A stretch of DNA of 64,000 nt from Verrucomicrobiaceae bacterium (GTDB taxonomy: Bacteria > Verrucomicrobiota > Verrucomicrobiia > Verrucomicrobiales > Verrucomicrobiaceae), in the NCBI GenBank assembly GCA_015075365.1, contig JABTUN010000004.1, forward strand, positions 310,001-374,000. Direction: 5' to 3'. Positions 8,815 to 15,720 of the stretch are shown here, one piece after another; position 1 is the stretch's first letter, and the number at the start of each line of letters is the position of its first letter. The position numbers were made by a program, and so were the translations under genes. Under the pieces are notes generated by a model. That model did not search any database. It had not been told where the DNA came from and was given only the letters and a program-made list of their open reading frames with translations.

Positions 8815-10224
8815 ATGCACTCCCTCACCCGCCGACAGATCTTGCAGCAGGCCGGAGCCGGTTTCGGCTCGGTCGCGTTGCAGTCGATGCTCGGCGCGGA
8901 GGGGCTCTTGAGTGCCACGAACCCGCTGGCTCCGAAAGCGCCGCATTTCGCGCCGAAGGCGAAGTCGGTCATCTTCCTCTTCATGTATGGCGGGCCGTCG
9001 CACGTCGATTTGTTCGATCCGAAGCCGGAGCTGGAGAAATGGCATGGCAAGGCCATCCCGGTGTGGAAGACCGAGGATGCCTTCATGGGCAAGAAGACGA
9101 AAAACGTCGCCATGAAGAGCTACTACCGCTTTGCGAAGCACGGTCAGGCCGGCATCGACATGGCGGAGACCTTTCCCAATCTCGCGCGGCATGCCGATGA
9201 CCTCTGCGTGATCCGCAGCATGCATGCGGAGAGCAATAACCACGGCCCCGCCATCTTCCAGATGAACACCGGCTTCATTCTGCCCGGCCGTCCGTGCATG
9301 GGCTCGTGGGCGACCTACGGCCTCGGCAGTGAAAGCGAGAACCTGCCGGCCTTTGTCGTGCTGCTCGATCATCAAGGTGCGCCGGTGAATGGCGCTCTCA
9401 ATTGGTCGAACGGCTTCATGCCCGCCGCGTATCAGGGCGTGCCCTTTCGCAGCAGTGGCGAACCCATCGCCTACCTCACGCCGCCGAAAAACGTCTCGCG
9501 TGCGCAGCAGCGGGCACGACTCGACTTGCTGAAGCAATGGAACACTGAGTTCGCCGCCGCGAATCCGGCCGAGTCGCAGCTCGCCGCCCGCATCAACACC
9601 TACGAACTGGCCTTTCGCATGCAGATGAGCGCCAGCGAGTGCACCGACCTCAGCCGTGAACCGGAGAGCGTGCGGAAGATGTACGGCCTCGACAACGCGG
9701 TGACGGCCCACTTTGGCAAAAACTGCCTGCTAGCGCGGCGCCTCGTCGAGCGCGGCGTGCGCTTCGTGCAGCTCTACAGCGGCGGCAACGAAGGTCCGAA
9801 GGCGTGGGACGCCCACGACGACCTCAAAAAGAACCACGACCTCCATTGCGCCGAGACCGACGGCCCCATCGCCGCGCTGCTCGATGATCTCAAAATCAGC
9901 GGCCTGCTCGACACCACGCTCGTCGTGTGGGGCGGCGAGTTCGGCCGCTCACCCGTCGCTGAGAACGGCAAGGGCCGCGATCATCATCCCAAAGGCTTCA
10001 CCATGTGGATGGCCGGTGCCGGCATCAAAGGCGGTCAGATGTATGGCTCCACCGACGAGTTCGGCTACGCCGCCGTCGAAAACCGCGTCTCCGTCCCCGA
10101 TCTCCACGCCACGATGCTCCACCTGCTCGGCTTTGATCACGAACACCTCACCTACCGCTTCCAAGGCCGCGATTTCCGGCTCACCGATGTCAGCGGCGAG
10201 GTGGTGCGGGCGGTGCTTGCCTGA
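8815..10224 (+). CDS. Tat-exported DUF1501 protein
   Basis: Protein of 469 residues. The start MHSLTRRQILQQAG gives a twin-arginine signal peptide, which fixes the start at 8815 rather than 12 codons upstream. The body has the DUF1501 hallmarks: FLFMYGGPSHVDLFDPKP near the N-terminus, DAHDDLKKNHD and WGGEFGRSP in the middle, DLHATMLHLLGFDHE and TYRFQGRDFRLTDV at the end. The fold is related to sulfatases and alkaline phosphatases. In planctomycetes and verrucomicrobia these genes usually pair with a DUF1553/DUF1549 cytochrome gene; none is adjacent here. Role uncertain, likely periplasmic or surface. A degraded piece of a DUF1501 gene lies at 10987-11022, behind the next module. Confidence 0.9.
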   Translation: MHSLTRRQILQQAGAGFGSVALQSMLGAEGLLSATNPLAPKAPHFAPKAKSVIFLFMYGGPSHVDLFDPKPELEKWHGKAIPVWKTEDAFMGKKTKNVAMKSYYRFAKHGQAGIDMAETFPNLARHADDLCVIRSMHAESNNHGPAIFQMNTGFILPGRPCMGSWATYGLGSESENLPAFVVLLDHQGAPVNGALNWSNGFMPAAYQGVPFRSSGEPIAYLTPPKNVSRAQQRARLDLLKQWNTEFAAANPAESQLAARINTYELAFRMQMSASECTDLSREPESVRKMYGLDNAVTAHFGKNCLLARRLVERGVRFVQLYSGGNEGPKAWDAHDDLKKNHDLHCAETDGPIAALLDDLKISGLLDTTLVVWGGEFGRSPVAENGKGRDHHPKGFTMWMAGAGIKGGQMYGSTDEFGYAAVENRVSVPDLHATMLHLLGFDHEHLTYRFQGRDFRLTDVSGEVVRAVLA

Positions 10225-10314
10225 CCATCCTTCTCCTCTTCCTCCCAGCCAGCGATGAGGCGAGCAGATCAACTCGATCTTGAAAATCGTCCGCTCGAAA
10301 CCAAACTCCGCATC

Positions 10315-10548
10315 ATGGCCGCTACTCTGAACACTCTCCACGCCGATGGACGCATCGTCTTCTCCTTCCCGGAAGAGGCGCTGCCTCACAGCGAGCAGGT
10401 CAGTTTCGTCGCATTTGTCAAAGCCGAGTGGGCTGCCCGTCAGAGCCGCTTCACCCAGCAAGACGCGGAACGGCTCGCCAACGAGGTCGATGCCTCCTGG
10501 TGGTCGAAGAACAAGCAGCGCATCCTCTCCCAGATCGCAGCGGCATGA
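10315..10548 (+). CDS. Probable antitoxin of a PIN-type module
   Basis: Small protein of 77 residues (MAATLNTLHADGRIVFSFPEE...), acidic in the middle with a helical C-terminal half. No known fold is recognised by eye. It is called an antitoxin from context: its TGA overlaps the ATG of a PIN-domain gene (ATGA at 10545-10548), the usual coupled antitoxin-toxin arrangement. An in-frame ATG at 10255 would add 20 residues, but that stretch has poor codon use. Such antitoxins bind and block the PIN nuclease and repress the operon. Confidence 0.6.
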   Translation: MAATLNTLHADGRIVFSFPEEALPHSEQVSFVAFVKAEWAARQSRFTQQDAERLANEVDASWWSKNKQRILSQIAAA

Positions 10549-10964
10549 GCCGAAGCGTCGTCATTGATGCGAACCGCATCTTTTCGGAGCTGATCGCCGC
10601 GAATCATCAACTGCGCCGGGCCTTCACCTCGTTGCCGAAGACCCGTTTTATCTGCCCGAAGTATGTCTTCATCGAAATCTTCAAGCACAAGGAACGCATC
10701 GCCGATGCCAGCGGTCTCGCCGAGCCGGAGATGCTCTCCCTGCTGCACAGCATTCTCGAGCGGATTGAGTTCATCGACGAGGACAGCATTCGACTGGGGA
10801 GCTGGACGGAGGCATGGCGGCTTTGCCGGGATGTGGACGAGAACGACACCGCCTACGTCGCGCTCACCCTGGACCAAAATGCTGAGCTTTGGACCGGAGA
10901 TCGAGTGCTGGAGGCCGGCTTGCGCAAAAAGGGCTTCGCCCGCTTCTTCACGCCACCGCCTTGA
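10545..10964 (+). CDS. PIN-domain ribonuclease toxin (VapC-like)
   Basis: Protein of 139 residues with the PIN acidic residues in order: VIDANRIFSEL (Asp near residue 8), PKYVFIEIFKHKE (Glu near 43), and DENDTAYVALTL plus LWTGDRVLEAGL (two or more Asp near the C-terminus). It matches the PIN_3-type predicted nucleic-acid-binding group. Enzymes of this family cleave RNA using Mg. It overlaps the presumed antitoxin gene by 4 bp, so translation is coupled. The module lies between an intact DUF1501 gene and a short DUF1501 fragment, suggesting it was inserted there. Confidence 0.8.
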   Translation: MSRSVVIDANRIFSELIAANHQLRRAFTSLPKTRFICPKYVFIEIFKHKERIADASGLAEPEMLSLLHSILERIEFIDEDSIRLGSWTEAWRLCRDVDENDTAYVALTLDQNAELWTGDRVLEAGLRKKGFARFFTPPP

Positions 10965-10986
10965 GGCGGAAATTCCCGAAGAGATC

Positions 10987-11022
10987 GACTACGCCGCCGA
11001 TCTCCACGCGACGATACTCCAC
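10987..11022 (+). pseudogene. Degraded fragment of a DUF1501 3' region
   Basis: GACTACGCCGCC (10987-10998) and the next 24 bp encode DYAADLHATILH. They match two blocks of the intact DUF1501 gene (GYAA near 10065 and DLHATMLH near 10100) at 33 of 36 positions, with the 24 bp between those blocks deleted. The reading frame continues out into unrelated sequence. It sits between the PIN toxin stop and the ATPase stop codon. Confidence 0.6.
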
Positions 11023-11031
11023 TGCCAGACC

Positions 11032-11781
11032 TCACTCGCCCAAATCCAGCTCATCCTCCTTGCGCAGCAGCCGCTTCAACATGCGTTTGTGATCGTGCAT
11101 GAAGGTTCGTGTGATCTGAAAGTGCTCCGTGTCCTCGTAGGCGATGCGTTCGATGCCATCAGGGCTGAATTGATAGATCCAGGCGTCCGGGTAGGCGAGC
11201 AGGAGCGGGGAGTGCGTGGCGATGATGAACTGGGAGAAGTCATCCACGAGATCATGAAGCCGCACGAGCATGGAAAGCTGCCGCTGGGGCGAGAGAGCGG
11301 CCTCGGGCTCATCGAAAAGATACACGCCGTGGCCGCCCATCCGATGCGTCATGGTGGCGAGGAAGGACTCGCCATGGGACTGCGCATGCAGGCTCTTCCC
11401 GCCGTAGCTCCAGGTGCCGTATTTTTCCACGTCGAGCAGCGTGGCGAAGTTATAGAAGCTCTCGGCTCGCAGGAAAAAGCCGTCCATCGGGCGGTTGATG
11501 GTGCGGCTGACTCGCAGGCAGCTCGTCAGCGGCGAGATGTATTCACCGATCGCCATGTTTGTGTTCTTGGTGCCGCCTTCGATGCTGAACCCCAGCTTTT
11601 CCGCGATAGCCTCCAGCAGCGTGGATTTCCCCGATCCATTCTCGCCGACGAAAAACGTGACCTTGGGATGCAGTTCGAGCGTTTGGAGCTTTTGAATCGC
11701 CGGGACCGAAAACGGATGCTCGCTCCAGTCTGGCACCGACTCGCGCAGCAAGGTGATGGAATGGAGAAAGTGGCGTGTCAT
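11032..11781 (-). CDS. Single-domain AAA/ABC-type ATPase (COG3910-like)
   Basis: Protein of 249 residues from MTRHFLHSI. Walker A is GENGSGKST (about residues 45-53), the signature region resembles HGESFLATM, Walker B is VYLFDEPEAALS, and the H-loop is IIATHSPLLLAYPD. This is the compact stand-alone 'predicted ATPase' with an ABC-like head and no membrane or coiled-coil arms. Relatives are often found next to mobile or defence genes, but substrates are unknown. A longer in-frame start at 11922 would add 47 residues without family support. It faces the PIN module tail to tail, and its start is divergent from the next toxin-antitoxin operon. Confidence 0.82.
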   Translation of the reverse strand: MTRHFLHSITLLRESVPDWSEHPFSVPAIQKLQTLELHPKVTFFVGENGSGKSTLLEAIAEKLGFSIEGGTKNTNMAIGEYISPLTSCLRVSRTINRPMDGFFLRAESFYNFATLLDVEKYGTWSYGGKSLHAQSHGESFLATMTHRMGGHGVYLFDEPEAALSPQRQLSMLVRLHDLVDDFSQFIIATHSPLLLAYPDAWIYQFSPDGIERIAYEDTEHFQITRTFMHDHKRMLKRLLRKEDELDLGE

Positions 11782-11914
11782 GACCACTGACTTACCGAGC
11801 AAAAGCCCGTGCGACAAATGGTGACGTCGATCAGCAGATTTGTCCCGGCCAGACTGTGCCGCCGCTCCGGTTTTGATCGTTGCTTTTCGCCACGAATCAC
11901 GAAATGATGCCCGC

Positions 11915-12145
11915 ATGAGCACGGCTACTTTGACCCAAACGCTGTTTTCGCTGCCGGTTGGCGAACGAATCGCCCTCGCCGATCAATTATATGCCAGCGT
12001 GCCCGCCGAATGGCAGAAGTCGGTGGATGAGGAGTGGCTGCAAGAAGCGGAGCGACGGTCGGCCGAGATGGACGAGGTGCCTGGAGTGGCGTTGTCTCAC
12101 GCGGAGTTTCTGGCGGGCATTGAACTCCAGAGCCGCAAGGCATGA
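11915..12145 (+). CDS. Addiction-module antitoxin component (TIGR02574-like)
   Basis: Protein of 76 residues. It has the pattern of short 'addiction module component' proteins: a helical N-terminus ending in LPVGERIALADQLYAS, then WLQEAERRSAEMDEVPGVALSHAEFLA. The last motif, with its ALSHAEFL helix, is typical of the antitoxin group that pairs with ParE/RelE toxins. Its stop overlaps the toxin start (ATGA at 12142-12145). It probably binds the toxin and its own promoter. Confidence 0.85.
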   Translation: MSTATLTQTLFSLPVGERIALADQLYASVPAEWQKSVDEEWLQEAERRSAEMDEVPGVALSHAEFLAGIELQSRKA

Positions 12146-12444
12146 GGAAACTCAGTTTTCACCTCCGAGTGCAGCGCGAGGTCAATGAGGCCATCCGCTG
12201 GTATGAAGAACGCCGGGATGGCCTTGGAGAGGAGTTGTTTGCACAGTTACAGGCCGCACTGGATCAGATGGCAGGCCATGCGGAGCGGTTTTCCTTCTGG
12301 CTCGGCTCCCAGCGGATCCGGCGTGTGAAGCTGAAGCGCTTTCCTTATGATGTGCTGTTTGAAATTCGTTCCGACAAAGAGGTTCGAGTGCTTTGTGTCC
12401 GTCATGAGAAGCGCCATCCGCGCTTCGGATTGGGTCGCCAGTGA
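12142..12444 (+). CDS. RelE/ParE-family toxin
   Basis: Protein of 100 residues with the ParE-type plan: N-terminal strand, then helix EVNEAIRWYEERRDGLGEEL, a second helix, and strands carrying RRVKLKRFPYDVLFEI and VRVLCVRHEKRHPRFG. The KRFPYxVxFEI and H-x-KRxP elements are the usual RelE/ParE signatures. Members act on ribosome-bound mRNA (RelE) or on gyrase (ParE); sequence alone does not decide which. Translationally coupled to the antitoxin upstream. Both genes lie between an unrelated ATPase and an MBL hydrolase that point away from or against them. Confidence 0.87.
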   Translation: MRKLSFHLRVQREVNEAIRWYEERRDGLGEELFAQLQAALDQMAGHAERFSFWLGSQRIRRVKLKRFPYDVLFEIRSDKEVRVLCVRHEKRHPRFGLGRQ

Positions 12445-12504
12445 GCCAGTCCTGTTCTCCTGATAGGCTGAGTGCGCAAAGATCAGGCTTCCGATTACCG
12501 AGCT

Positions 12505-13188
12505 TCAAATCTGGACTGGACAGGCAAGTTCACGAAGCCGCTCCAACTGCCTTTCCGGTGACGCTTCATCCGCGTGGCAGGGCAGAACGCCCTCCAGAGA
12601 CAGTTCGAGGGCGCGGTGGATGCTGCGGCGGGCGGCGGTGTTGTCCTGATTGAGAACCTTCGGGGCGATTTGAGGGCCGAAGGGGGCGGTGGCGAAGAGA
12701 TCGCCGCTGAAAAGGAGGCGGTGTTTGGCGGAGTAGAAGCCGCAGTGGCCGTGAGTGTGGCCGGGCAGGGCCACGACGCGGAGGCCGCCCCACATCGGAA
12801 GCTCGTCGCCATCGTGGAGGAGTTGGTCGGGGCGGAAGGCGGGCATGCGGAGCAGGCGGCGGCCGATCCATTCGGAGAGGCCGGCGACGCGGCCCCAGCC
12901 GGTGTAGCGGGCGCAGTTTTCGAAGTGCTCGAGATCGCCTTCCGGTCCGGCGATCCAGGCGTTGTGCTCGCGGGCGAGAGCGGGTGCATTCAGGGCGTGA
13001 TCGAGGTGGCCGTGCGTGAGCAGGATGCCGCGAATGGGCAGATGATCCCAGCCACGGGCTTGGAGGGCATTTTTCAAAGCGCTGCGTCCGCCAAGGAAGC
13101 CGGCGTCGATCAGGTACAACGCGTCATCCTCCCGCAGCACGAAGAACTGCACGATGAAGGTGCGGACGATGAGGAGATCAGGCGGCAT
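12505..13188 (-). CDS. MBL-fold metallo-hydrolase (glyoxalase II-like)
   Basis: Protein of 227 residues. The metal site is complete: THGHLDH at residues 58-64, a histidine in LPGHTHGH near 146, the bridging Asp in FSGDLF near 165, and a final His in LPCHADE near 206. The LIDAGFLGG segment at 27-35 is the usual N-terminal strand. These enzymes hydrolyse thioesters, phosphodiesters or lactones with two zinc or iron ions; the exact substrate cannot be told. It starts 3 bp after the mutY stop on the same strand, so the two are probably one transcript. Confidence 0.85.
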   Translation of the reverse strand: MPPDLLIVRTFIVQFFVLREDDALYLIDAGFLGGRSALKNALQARGWDHLPIRGILLTHGHLDHALNAPALAREHNAWIAGPEGDLEHFENCARYTGWGRVAGLSEWIGRRLLRMPAFRPDQLLHDGDELPMWGGLRVVALPGHTHGHCGFYSAKHRLLFSGDLFATAPFGPQIAPKVLNQDNTAARRSIHRALELSLEGVLPCHADEASPERQLERLRELACPVQI

Positions 13189-13191
13189 GAA

Positions 13192-14226
13192 TTAGAGGAG
13201 TTCCCCCGCGTGCGGTTTCAGCAACGCGTCGAGCGCGCGGCGGTAGGGGCTGGGCATGGGGAGTGTGGAAAGCTGTTCATGCGGGATCATTTGATGGCTG
13301 CGGGGCCACCCGGCGTGACCGGCGGGCGGCTCATGCACCCACAACGTCACCTTGTAGCGGGTGATGCCGTATTGAGACCTCGCGAGCACCGGCGGCGGCG
13401 TGTCGTGAAAAGCGGGCGGCAGGGCAGGCAGCTTCCACAGGCCGGTGCGGCGGCTGCCGGTCTCTTGCTCGAGAAGCACGCCCTCCGCCGTGCGCAGGAA
13501 CACGACGCGTTCGGTCAGCGCGGTGATCTCCGCGCGCGGCCCCTTCACCGGCAGCGCCTCGGGATCGGTGGCACGGCATTGGGAGCGCACCGGGCACAGC
13601 TCGCAGGCCGGCTTGGCGGGGCGGCAGTGGGTCTGGCCCAGTTCCATGAGCGCGGAGTTCAGCGCGCGCGGATCATCCGCGGCCTGCACGAGCGCGGTGG
13701 CGCGCTGCCACAGCAAACCGCGGCCCTTGCCAGAATCGACCGGCGTGGCGTCGTTGTGCAGCCGCGCAAGCACGCGCGCAACGTTTCCATCCACGATGGG
13801 CCGCGCCTGCCCAAAGGCAAAACTGGCCACCGCGCCCGCTGTGTAAGGCCCGATGCCGGGCAGGCTCAACATCGTCTCGTGATCCTCTGGAAAGACGCCG
13901 CCATGCCTCTCGATCACCGCCTTCGCCAGTGCCTGCAGATTGCGCGCGCGGCGGTAGTAGCCCAGGCCCTCCCACGCTTTCAAAACCGCGCCCTCTCCCG
14001 CGCCCGCGAGTGTCTCCCAATCAGGAAACTGCGCCAGCCAGCGCGTGTAGTAGCCGCGGTCGAGCACCGTGGGGATCTGCGTCTGCTGGAGCATCACCTC
14101 TGAAACGAGGATGGCATATGGATCGCGCGTGCGCCGCCAGGGATAGTCGCGGCCATGCTCTTGAAACCAGGCCACGAGCGCGCGGGCGGTGACGGCAGAA
14201 TCAGGGTCAGAGCGTTTGGACGGCAT
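13192..14226 (-). CDS. mutY: A/G-specific adenine DNA glycosylase
   Basis: Protein of 344 residues. Catalytic Glu43 lies in SEVMLQQTQ, the helix-hairpin-helix is LPGIGPYTAGA (122-132), and catalytic Asp146 is in VDGNVARVLAR. The [4Fe-4S] ligands Cys201, Cys208, Cys211 and Cys217 keep the C-X6-C-X2-C-X5-C spacing. A C-terminal NUDIX-like domain follows from about residue 230, as in full-length MutY. The enzyme removes adenine mispaired with 8-oxoguanine in the GO repair system. It is followed at once by the MBL hydrolase and is divergent from rnhC. Confidence 0.95.
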   Translation of the reverse strand: MPSKRSDPDSAVTARALVAWFQEHGRDYPWRRTRDPYAILVSEVMLQQTQIPTVLDRGYYTRWLAQFPDWETLAGAGEGAVLKAWEGLGYYRRARNLQALAKAVIERHGGVFPEDHETMLSLPGIGPYTAGAVASFAFGQARPIVDGNVARVLARLHNDATPVDSGKGRGLLWQRATALVQAADDPRALNSALMELGQTHCRPAKPACELCPVRSQCRATDPEALPVKGPRAEITALTERVVFLRTAEGVLLEQETGSRRTGLWKLPALPPAFHDTPPPVLARSQYGITRYKVTLWVHEPPAGHAGWPRSHQMIPHEQLSTLPMPSPYRRALDALLKPHAGELL

Positions 14227-14300
14227 CGGCGCATCGTGACGAGCCGTGGCGAAAAATCATGGGACAAATCCACCCGCGCGCGCCGTTTCCCTGCGCAGCC

Positions 14301-15221
14301 ATGCCCGCGCTCACCAGCTACACGCATGCCATCACCGCACCACAGGCCGCGAAACTGCGAGGCGTGCTGGAGGCGCGCGGATTCGAGATCGAGGCCAAAC
14401 CATACTGCCTCTATGCCGCTTCGAAGGGGAAGCTCAGCCTCGCCGTGTATGAAAAGGGGCCCAAAATCGTCGTGCAGGGAAAGGAGACGGAGGACTTCGT
14501 CACGCACACGCTGGAGCCGGAGATCCTGGGCGTGGCAGAACTGGGCTATGAGGAGGTGCATCATCCGGAGATGTTTCAGCCTCACCTGGGCATCGACGAG
14601 AGCGGCAAGGGCGACTTCTTCGGCCCCCTGGTCATCGCCGGTGTGTATGTGGACGCGGACATCGCCCGGCGGCTGAAGACCGCGGGCGTCATGGACAGCA
14701 AGCGCATTTCCAGCGACACACGCATCGCCCAGCTCGCCGCCGCGATCCGTGCGGTGCCGGGCATCGCGTATGAGGTCGTCAGCATCGGGCCGGACCGCTA
14801 CAACGAGCTGTATGAGAAAATGGGCAACCTGAACCACCTCCTGGCCTGGGGGCACGCGAAGGTGATCGAACTGCTCCTGGAAAAGCGTCCGGACTGCCCG
14901 CGCGCTCTTTCCGACCAATTCGCCAACCCGGCGGTGCTGGAGCGCGCGCTTCAGGAACGCGGCCGGCGGATTGATCTGGTCCAGCGCACCAAGGCGGAGA
15001 GTGATCCAGCGGTGGCGGCGGCGTCGATCCTTGCACGGGAGAAATTTGTGACCTGGCTGGCGTCCGAGACCGGACGGCTGGGCTTTGAGCTGCCCAAGGG
15101 GGTCTCTACCGCGGTCAAAAACGCAGCCAGACGCATTGCCGATGCCGAAGGCACCCACATGCTGCCGCGCTATGCCAAAATGCATTTTCGGACGGCGGGC
15201 GAGGTGCTATCCAGCGCCTGA
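14301..15221 (+). CDS. rnhC: Ribonuclease HIII
   Basis: Protein of 306 residues from MPALTSYTHA. Residues 1-85 form the TBP-like DUF3378 domain found in RNase HIII but not HII. The catalytic part begins HLGIDESGKGDFFGPLV (96-111) with the Asp99-Glu100 pair, then MDSKR near 134 and AESDPAVAAASILAR near 245-260. It degrades the RNA of RNA-DNA hybrids. An earlier in-frame ATG (14259) would add 14 residues of proline-rich leader. Divergent from mutY, with about 74 bp between the two starts. Confidence 0.92.
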   Translation: MPALTSYTHAITAPQAAKLRGVLEARGFEIEAKPYCLYAASKGKLSLAVYEKGPKIVVQGKETEDFVTHTLEPEILGVAELGYEEVHHPEMFQPHLGIDESGKGDFFGPLVIAGVYVDADIARRLKTAGVMDSKRISSDTRIAQLAAAIRAVPGIAYEVVSIGPDRYNELYEKMGNLNHLLAWGHAKVIELLLEKRPDCPRALSDQFANPAVLERALQERGRRIDLVQRTKAESDPAVAAASILAREKFVTWLASETGRLGFELPKGVSTAVKNAARRIADAEGTHMLPRYAKMHFRTAGEVLSSA

Positions 15222-15326
15222 TTGAGTCAAACCCGCCGCCAGAACGGATGTTTCTTAGGGGGAGACTTCGGAAATCGCCCAAATACCGCGTTGCATCGTT
15301 GCTGAAGCACGATATTGCCCAACGCC

Positions 15327-15659
15327 ATGCCCCGCACCATCCGAAAAGACCTCATCATCGAAGTATGTGACAAAACCGGCATCAAGCAGCAGGACGTGGC
15401 CTGCGTCGTGGATGCATTCCTGGAGAGTGTCATGACCCACCTCGGACAGGGGGATGACGTGGCTTTGCGCGAGTTTGGCACCTTTGAACTGCGGGTCTCG
15501 CGCCGAAAGATCGGCCGCAATCCGAAGCAGCCGGAGATCACGATTCACATTCCGGACAAGCATGTCGTGCGCTTCAAGCCCGGTTCCAAACTGGAGCAAT
15601 TGGCGGCCGCAGTGCCCGTGGTGGCCCTGGGGCTCAACCACAATCACGCCCACGCGTGA
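15327..15659 (+). CDS. HU/IHF-family nucleoid DNA-binding protein
   Basis: Protein of 110 residues, start MPRTIRKDLIIEV. It has the HU helices (DLIIEVCDKTGIKQQDVACV), the dimer strand LREFGTFELRVS, and an arm region RRKIGRNPKQPEITI with the conserved Asn-Pro that intercalates into DNA, then HVVRFKPGSKL. A 15-residue histidine-containing tail extends beyond the usual HU length of about 90. It bends DNA as a dimer. Whether it is HU or IHF cannot be decided. Confidence 0.88.
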   Translation: MPRTIRKDLIIEVCDKTGIKQQDVACVVDAFLESVMTHLGQGDDVALREFGTFELRVSRRKIGRNPKQPEITIHIPDKHVVRFKPGSKLEQLAAAVPVVALGLNHNHAHA

Positions 15660-15679
15660 CATGCCCGGCAGGGTTTCCC

Positions 15680-15710
15680 TTGCCAAAAAGCGGGCGGACG
15701 CGCGTATATT
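15680..15710 (+). promoter_or_regulatory. Putative promoter of the PVC-type cytochrome gene
   Basis: TTGCCA at 15680-15685 and TATATT at 15705-15710 are separated by 19 bp, just ahead of the ATG at 15721. The -10 is strong but the spacer is long, and the start codon would leave almost no leader. Tentative. Confidence 0.25.
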
Positions 15711-15720
15711 CCGCCCCTCC

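Noticed and set aside
10255..10314. Longer N-terminus for the PIN antitoxin
   Set aside because: The 20 extra codons have low GC at the third position, unlike the rest of the gene, and no ribosome-binding site is seen at either start.
12445..12504. Duplicated MBL-hydrolase or ATPase tail next to the ParE module
   Set aside because: I looked for the 3'-end duplication pattern here and behind dnaE (43336-43389) and found no match.
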